From Buxus sempervirens (taxonomy: Eukaryota; Streptophyta; Magnoliopsida; Buxales; Buxaceae), in NCBI GenBank assembly GCA_947561395.2, contig OX387190.1:22066858-22130857 (forward strand): a DNA stretch of 64,000 nt, given 5' to 3'. Below the pieces are notes generated by a model. That model was not told the DNA's origin. It did no database searches and worked only from the letters and a program-made list of their open reading frames with translations. Made by a program: the position numbers and the translations under genes. Below, one piece after another: positions 58,918 through 64,000 of the stretch; within the stretch, counting starts at the first letter, position 1; each line of letters starts with the position of its first letter.

Positions 58918-58924
58918 AGAAAGA

Positions 58925-58992
58925 GAGATATATCAGCATTGTAAAAAAAAAAACATAAAAAAAAGGGAAAAGAGAAAAAGAAAAAAGGAAAA

Positions 58993-59023
<31 letters not shown>

Positions 59024-59095
59024 AGAAGAAAGAGAAAAGGAAAAAAAAAGAAAGAAAAAAGAAAAGAAAAAAAGGGAAAAAAGAGGATTATCTCT
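58925..59095 (-). promoter_or_regulatory. Pyrimidine tract and splice acceptor before the antisense ORF
   Basis: About 150 bases almost purely A/G on the plus strand (C/T on the minus strand), ending at the acceptor TTTGCAG|CTTTGG. Read on the minus strand it would be an intron 3' end of the antisense gene. Confidence 0.55.
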
Positions 59096-59894
59096 ACTGA
59101 GGGGCAAATATTTCTTCAAGCAATCAAAACTGAGGCATGCTCAGTGTCTTTCCCTCTGGGTTTTCATTGAAATAAATTACAGCATCTGGAAAAAGCAGTC
59201 AGGCCTTAGTCTTTGGATTTGAAAAAAAGAAGCTTCGAAGCAGTTGCATGTTTTCTCCTTTAAACAAAGGTTTCCAATTCTGAAGAAGGATTTTACTGGA
59301 GCAGTAAGAAGGCATGAATGAGAGGTCATGGGTTGTAAGGGCATGAGTTTAGATCAACAGATCATGATTTTCAAATCCATCAATCAAGAAGAGGCATTCG
59401 CTTGGGCAGTTGAAAAAAATGAAGGCAGGCTATGGGCAGCAATAGCACATACATCCTTATTGAGAGAGCAAGAAGATGAAGAAGCAAAAGCAAGTTGCAG
59501 AATATTCAAGCACAGGTTTGGGCATCAAATGGCACCCAGGTAAATCAAATAAGAAAATCAATCAGGAAAATTCAATAAAATATTTCCTTCCTTATTGTTG
59601 AAAAACATCAAAAGCAATTGAGTTTGCAGAGGTCAATTTTAAATTCACATTCTTTTCAAAATTTGCTTGTCTCAGATTTCTTTTCATAGCCACGAGAGCT
59701 CAAAGAAATCTGAGATAAGGAAGAGACGCCACCCCGTCAGACTATACACAGCAGGGGTTTCATTAGCTATCTTCAAATCCATGTTTTTTATCACTCATTT
59801 GTTTGACCAAAGCAAGTTCAATTAATGAGATGTCTTTCAAACGTGCAATTTTGAGTTGTGTCTATTCTTTGCTGTTCATTGTTCTACAACTCCA
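59096..59894 (+). other. Non-coding sequence before the 3' LTR
   Basis: Would hold the promoter and 5' exon(s) of the antisense ORF if that gene is spliced; I could not identify them. The plus-strand frame at 59328-59543 (about 71 codons) has no recognisable motif. Confidence 0.45.
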
Positions 59895-59908
59895 GCAAAG
59901 AGGGGCAG
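59895..59908 (+). promoter_or_regulatory. Polypurine tract
   Basis: GCAAAGAGGGGCAG lies immediately before the 3' LTR (TTGTAGACACC) and would serve as the plus-strand DNA primer site. Confidence 0.75.
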
Positions 59909-59909
59909 T

Positions 59910-62703
59910 TGTAGACACCCCAAAATTGCACGATTTTTGATAAATCTTGAAGGAGAGAAATATTTTATTGGAATTTTCAATTCTTTGCATTGGGTTTGAG
60001 ATACTTAACCCATTTGAATCCAAAGCCGTAAAGGAAAAGACCCAAATTCTATCTTTTGTGCAAAGTCAAACTTTTTCCGGTTGAATTTTGTTGACTTTTG
60101 ACCTCAGAAAATGAAATATTTTTTAAAGCAAGATTTCAAGATAATTTTTCCTGATAATCAGGTTTTTAGCAATGTTATTGCATAAATGAATTTTTTGAGA
60201 TTTTAAATCTTGACGAATACCATGGTTTTAACATATTGAACCTTTTTTCCAGACCTGAAAAATCGGAATTTTGCCTAGAACTGGAAAGTTGACTTTTTAT
60301 TCACTTGGAATTTGGGTCTGGAGCTATTTTTAATGGATTCAAATGGGGGGGGGGGGGTGTTTGCTTATTTACATGTAATATCTTAAGTAAATGGAGATTA
60401 AAAAATATGAGGACATTTACTTAAACGATATTACATGTAAATAAGTATTGCCTGTGTTAAAATTCGAAAAAAAGGCTTTTTCCTTGTATCCGACAACTCA
60501 GGCCGGATACAAGTGTCCATCTTTGTATCCGGTGGCAAATGCCGGATACAAGTAGACCTCAGTGTATCCGGCATCATAGACCGGATACATTAAGGTACTT
60601 GTGTATTCCGCCTGACATGCCGGATACGCTAATTTTGCTCAAAATTAGGGTTTTCCGAGAGCTTTTCACTTTTACCATCATATCCCTCATTAAATGAGGG
60701 GAAATCTTGGAAATAGCCTTAGGGTTAAGGTTGGTGGGCTATAGATCTTATGTTGTGTCTACCATTCTCACCAACCCTAACCCTAACCTTTGCCTATAAA
60801 TAGGAGGCTCCTCCTCAAGCAAATGGCAACCAACTCTTGTTTTGAATTCTCGCAAAGAAGAACTCCAAGAGAAGAAGGAAATCGCTGCGGGAGTGCTTCC
60901 AGAATCCAGGTAAGCCTCAAACCTCTCTTTAATTTCTGTATTTACATTCCTAGATCTAGATCTCTTCTTCTACCTTTCTGTAGTGTAAAGCCTTCTTTGT
61001 GTGTGAAAATCCTTCCCCAGCTCAAAGTATCTCGAGACTCCCCCTAGCCGTAAAACGTGGAGGCGGGATCTAGGAGAAACGAGACTGGGGATTGACCCTA
61101 GTGCTAGAACCCATGTAGCATAAGGCCTTTTGATTGATTGTAAACCGTTTCATATTCAAAGTACCCTTGATTATCTTGAAGAACCGTGTTTAACGGGGAG
61201 AGAGAACAGAGGGAAACGATAATGGAACGGAACCCTAGACTGTCTTAGAACCTTATTTTGATGAAGATATATGCATGCTATGTTGTTTTATTGATCTTGT
61301 ATGGATTCTCACATTTGCACATACATAGCACCATTTTGACGGGATAGGCTCATATTTGGGGTTTATTACATTCATTGTGATAAATCTCAAATAAATGGCC
61401 TCAATCAATTCTGGAGTGTTTTCAAGTGTTTTTTTTAAGGTTTTGGATTAATCTCACACGAATCTCACACACTTTATCACAGTTTTGAGTTGGTTTTACT
61501 CAAAAAGGGCCTAACTGGATAGCACCTGTACCCTGACTTCGGACACTCATAACTTCATCGTCCGGATGAATTTTGGAGTGATTCCAGAACCATGGGAAAG
61601 GTGAGGCTGTCTAGTTTTTGTCCACCAAATTTCATAAATTTCTATCGAATGGATGTTTGACACCTCTCTGTCGAAGTTGAGTGGACCGTTCAGGTTCAAA
61701 TACAGAACTTGTCACTTCGACGGACCGCCATATGTTCGTTTTAAATTCGATTCGAATGATTTTTGTTTCTGGGCACTCCTTTATGAGTCTATTTTCAAAT
61801 CCAGTTGGTTTCATAATTTTTTGATTCCATTTGAATTATTGGTAGCCGATTTACTCAGAACTGCTCAATGGCATTTTCTGGGTGAATCTGTGATCTTCGG
61901 GGCCTGTTCGGGATATCACCCAAGGCACATACGAAGGGATTTTTGTATGAGGCTAGTTTCTTTTGAAAGATGGCCATACAGACTTCAATCACACCAAATT
62001 TCATGGGTTTTTATGAAGTGGATTTTTCTAGGTGATTTTCCAAAGTTGTCCACTCATCACTTTTAAAAATCCCCAGCAACAACTTCAAAGGAGCATAACT
62101 CCTAGGATTTTTATCGGAATGAAGTGAAATTTTGCATGAGACTCTCATTTATTGTAATCTTTCAAATGAATTTAGTTTGGTTCAATTTAAAATTGTATTT
62201 GAATGATTTCAAGACAAATGGCATTACTTTTCACCAAATTTTCCAGATTTGATTCAACTTGGTTTTTGAATAACTTGTGCTTTGATTTCCATCTTTTGAG
62301 ATATTCCAAAAATAATATTGACATAAGAGAGGATCTAGAATCCATTTAGATCTTCATGTGAAAATATCATACATATGTCCTTTTTCAAGGTTTTCTATGA
62401 TTTTAGCAAGCTTTCTATTTTTGCATGAACATACACTTGGCAACCACTTTGTGTGGATGAATGGGGGTGCCTAACACCTTCCCCCGTTCATAATCTAATC
62501 CCCTTACCCATCTCTGGATTTGATTTTCAAGTAGGGTTATTTTTACCCTAGAATTTGCTTTTTAACCCTTTTTGCTTATTTTTGAACTCTTTGGTGTCCA
62601 TTCTCACCCCAAAATTATGAATGGTGGCGACTCTCCCATTTTTGCGTTGAGCCCGTGTGTTGACGGAGGGATGATCATTCCGGTGATTTTTCCATGTCTC
62701 ACA
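59910..62703 (+). repeat. 3' LTR of the 18.4-kb element
   Basis: 2794 bp, TGTAGACACCCC...CATGTCTCACA, followed by the target duplication ATATC. Same landmarks as the 5' LTR: G-run of 13, hairpin at about 60362-60447, palindrome array 60483-60628, TATA box 60795-60802. Confidence 0.95.
60483..60628. repeat. Palindrome array in the 3' LTR
   Basis: Four TGTATCCGG/CCGGATACA units as in the 5' LTR. Unit 1 carries CCGACAAC and unit 4 carries GTATTCCGCC, point changes that weaken one arm. Confidence 0.85.
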
Positions 62704-62708
62704 ATATC

Positions 62709-63482
62709 GGATACACTACATTTCCTTTGTATCTGGCATATTATGTCGGATACACCGCACTTCCTTTGTATCCGGCATGTTATGTCGGATACAAGACATA
62801 ATAATTTCGAAAATTAAATGCCGCCGCGAATTTGTCGGGGAATCGGCGCGAATCTCGCGGGTGGATCTCTTTGTATTTGATGAATAGTGTCGGTTATACA
62901 CTGAGGTATGTGTATCCGACATATTTGGTAGGATACAAATCAAAAAATTACGGATTTGCCCCTGGATATTCGCAGATTCATCCGATACTCTTAGATATTC
63001 ACAGATTTGGTCCCTGCAAAATTTTGCTTTAAACCCTGGATTATTTTGCATATTTGGATATTTACGGATTGCTCCTCGAGATATTTTCTTGTGCCACTCG
63101 CCACGTGTGCGGCTTTTTGCCACGTTTGCAGCTCATATCTCCTTCATCCGGACTCCGATTTGAGCAAACTCAGTTGTGTTAGAACCGTATCGGAGCCCTC
63201 TATCCAATGGCATGGGGGTAAGCACTTGGATCGGGGTTTAGTAGAAAGTCAACTTTCAGCTCCCCCTCAAGTTTGACCACTCGCAGAACCTTCATCTGGA
63301 CTCCGATTCCTGCAAACTCAGTTGCGTTGGAACCGTGTCGGGATTCTCTATCCAATGAGATAAAGAAAGGTGGTTAACTATCACCTGATCAAAAAGTCAA
63401 CTTTTTGTCCCCTTAAGGTTTGACTTTCTGCCAGGGTTTTCATTTTCAGCACTTCCGGGGGTGCAAAAATAAGGTGCTTACA
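62709..63482 (-). repeat. U3 end piece of the solo LTR with palindromes
   Basis: First piece (in minus orientation) of the LTR 35861-63482. Between 62709 and about 62950 there are further units: TTTGTATCTGG...GTCGGATACA (62727-62755), TTTGTATCCGG...GTCGGATACAAG (62765-62795), and a looser one around 62889-62940. The unit at the left boundary was cut by the 18.4-kb element. Confidence 0.75.
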
Positions 63483-63487
63483 CTAAG

Positions 63488-64000
63488 CTTAATAATGTAA
63501 TGCCTTTGTTTTATTGGAGTAATGGCATGGCCATAGAGTGTTGCCACGACCGGTGTAGAGCAGCCAGAAACCCTGAGTAGGCCAGCATTGGATGATGAAA
63601 CCCTGAGTAGGCCGGAACTGTGTACATGGAGGTGTGGAGGTCACTTTGGCATGTTGATTAACCAATCAAATAATTACATGACATTGACCAATGTGAGGTT
63701 TTGTTTATCTAGTTTAAGGCATATTATTGGATTGTTGTAGAAATTTGTTTTCTCGAGCCGTGGATATAATGATATTGTTCTTTTGAAATCAATTGGAAAT
63801 TTTGTTGACAAACGTATTTCAGATTTAAGTACGTATTGATTTTCATTATCTATATCTTTCTGTCAAATCAATTACTAGGGGTTTTAGTCGGTTTCAATCA
63901 AATTATTACCTGCTTTACTCGTGTGATTATTTGATTCATATTTTACAACTAGTAAATTGTATTTGTGCATGCATGTGCTGTTTGCTGAGATATTCGTATC
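63488..64000 (+). other. Continuation of the outermost LTR to the window edge
   Basis: Follows CTAAG after the solo LTR. It contains AAACCCTGAGTAGGCC twice (63570 and 63599 areas). No 3' LTR terminus, PBS or gene is seen before the window ends. Confidence 0.5.

Larger units (their letters stand above)
44306..62703 (+). mobile_element. 18.4-kb Tat-lineage Ty3/gypsy LTR retrotransposon (TSD ATATC)
   Basis: Complete structure: ATATC at 44301-44305 and 62704-62708; LTRs 44306-47101 and 59910-62703; PBS at 47104; PPT just before 59910; internal region 12.8 kb. The order gag, protease, G-patch-like segment, RT, RNase H, second (archaeal-type) RNase H, integrase, then an antisense ORF is that of the plant Tat lineage (Ogre, Retand and Grande relatives). 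Its size and long leader are Ogre-like; which branch is uncertain. The LTRs differ by an estimated 50-60 substitutions by eye (about 2%), so the insertion is not very recent. Pol has four stops, so this copy is not autonomous. Confidence 0.95.
35861..63482 (-). mobile_element. Solo LTR, minus orientation (TSD CTAAG), split by a LINE and an 18.4-kb element
   Basis: On the minus strand it starts TGTAAGCACC (63482) and ends GGTGCGCACA (35861). Perfect CTAAG repeats flank it at 35856-35860 and 63483-63487. Its own sequence is in three pieces, 35861-36695, 42661-44305 and 62709-63482, about 3.25 kb in total. AGTGGCGACTCC lies about 70-80 bases before its 3' end, the same place as GGTGGCGACTCTCC in the LTR at 11299, which marks it as a related family and as an LTR end rather than a PBS. 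A minus-strand TATAAAAAGG lies at about 44265-44274, immediately downstream of the palindromes at 62704-62950 once the insert is removed. More palindromes follow at 42871-42972. Confidence 0.85.
34387..64000 (+). mobile_element. Outermost LTR (Ty3-type, incomplete at right edge), hosting the nest
   Basis: Begins TGTAAAACCCCAG at 34387, an LTR-type start, with a TATA box TATAAATA at 34678-34685. It continues to 35860, is interrupted by the solo LTR at 35861-63482 (CTAAG duplicated on both sides), and resumes from 63488 to the window end without reaching a recognisable 3' terminus. Its own sequence here amounts to about 2 kb. It has GC-rich palindromes at about 35085-35300, e.g. a near-perfect 22-bp one at 35093-35114. 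A Tekay/Del-type LTR is a guess from the start motif and length. Confidence 0.6.

Noticed and set aside
1..64000. CRISPR arrays, operons, riboswitches, phage-type systems, tRNA or rRNA genes
   Set aside because: The DNA is plant nuclear. The only regular repeat arrays are the 76-bp tandem repeat and the LTR palindromes, and I saw no tRNA cloverleaf or rRNA core sequence.

Overview
This is plant nuclear DNA from a flowering plant, most likely a eudicot. The evidence is a seven-exon, spliced WAT1-related transporter gene, the first exon of a p24-delta trafficking gene, and abundant plant-type transposons: Tat-lineage Ty3/gypsy, RNase H-bearing L1 LINEs, hAT-like MITEs and small Helitron-like elements. 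The sequence alone does not let me name the species. Ordinary genes occupy only about 3 to 4 kb; nearly everything else is mobile-element or AT-rich intergenic sequence.

Layout, left to right. 1-9.6 kb: non-coding, with a hAT-like MITE (231-799), a retroposed insert with a perfect 12-bp target duplication (4210-4469) and a LINE fragment (about 6913-7330). 9596-9817: minus-strand first exon of a p24-delta gene; its other exons are not visible in this window. 10.2-14.2 kb: an AT-rich hAT-like element carrying a 2.8-kb solo LTR (TSD ATTAT). 14.2-22.9 kb: intergenic, with several short Helitron-like copies. 22.9-26.3 kb: a 5'-truncated minus-strand LINE split by a 2.4-kb solo LTR (TSD GATAC). 27-28 kb: two more Helitron-like copies. 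29.77-32.83 kb: the one complete gene, a 388-residue WAT1-related (EamA/DMT) transporter. 34.4 kb to the right edge: one nested transposon stack.

The stack resolves from its target-site duplications. The outermost piece is a plus-strand LTR beginning at 34387 and leaving the window. Into it went a related minus-strand solo LTR (35861-63482, TSD CTAAG). Into that went a nearly full-length LINE (36696-42643, 17-bp TSD) and an 18.4-kb LTR retrotransposon (44306-62703, TSD ATATC). The large element has 2.8-kb LTRs, a PBS and PPT, a long leader with a 76-bp tandem repeat, gag-protease with a G-patch-like segment, an RT / RNase H / second archaeal-type RNase H / integrase frame broken by four stops, and an antisense ORF before the 3' LTR. 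Two RNase H domains plus an antisense ORF indicate the Tat lineage.

The most unusual signal is a recurring architecture inside the long LTRs: an array of short inverted repeats (about 20-30 bp each, arms such as TGTATCCGG/CCGGATACA) placed about 165-200 bp upstream of the LTR TATA box. A second LTR family here keeps the layout but uses different arms (AACCG/CGGTT). The 18.4-kb element is itself inserted inside one such palindrome of the older LTR.
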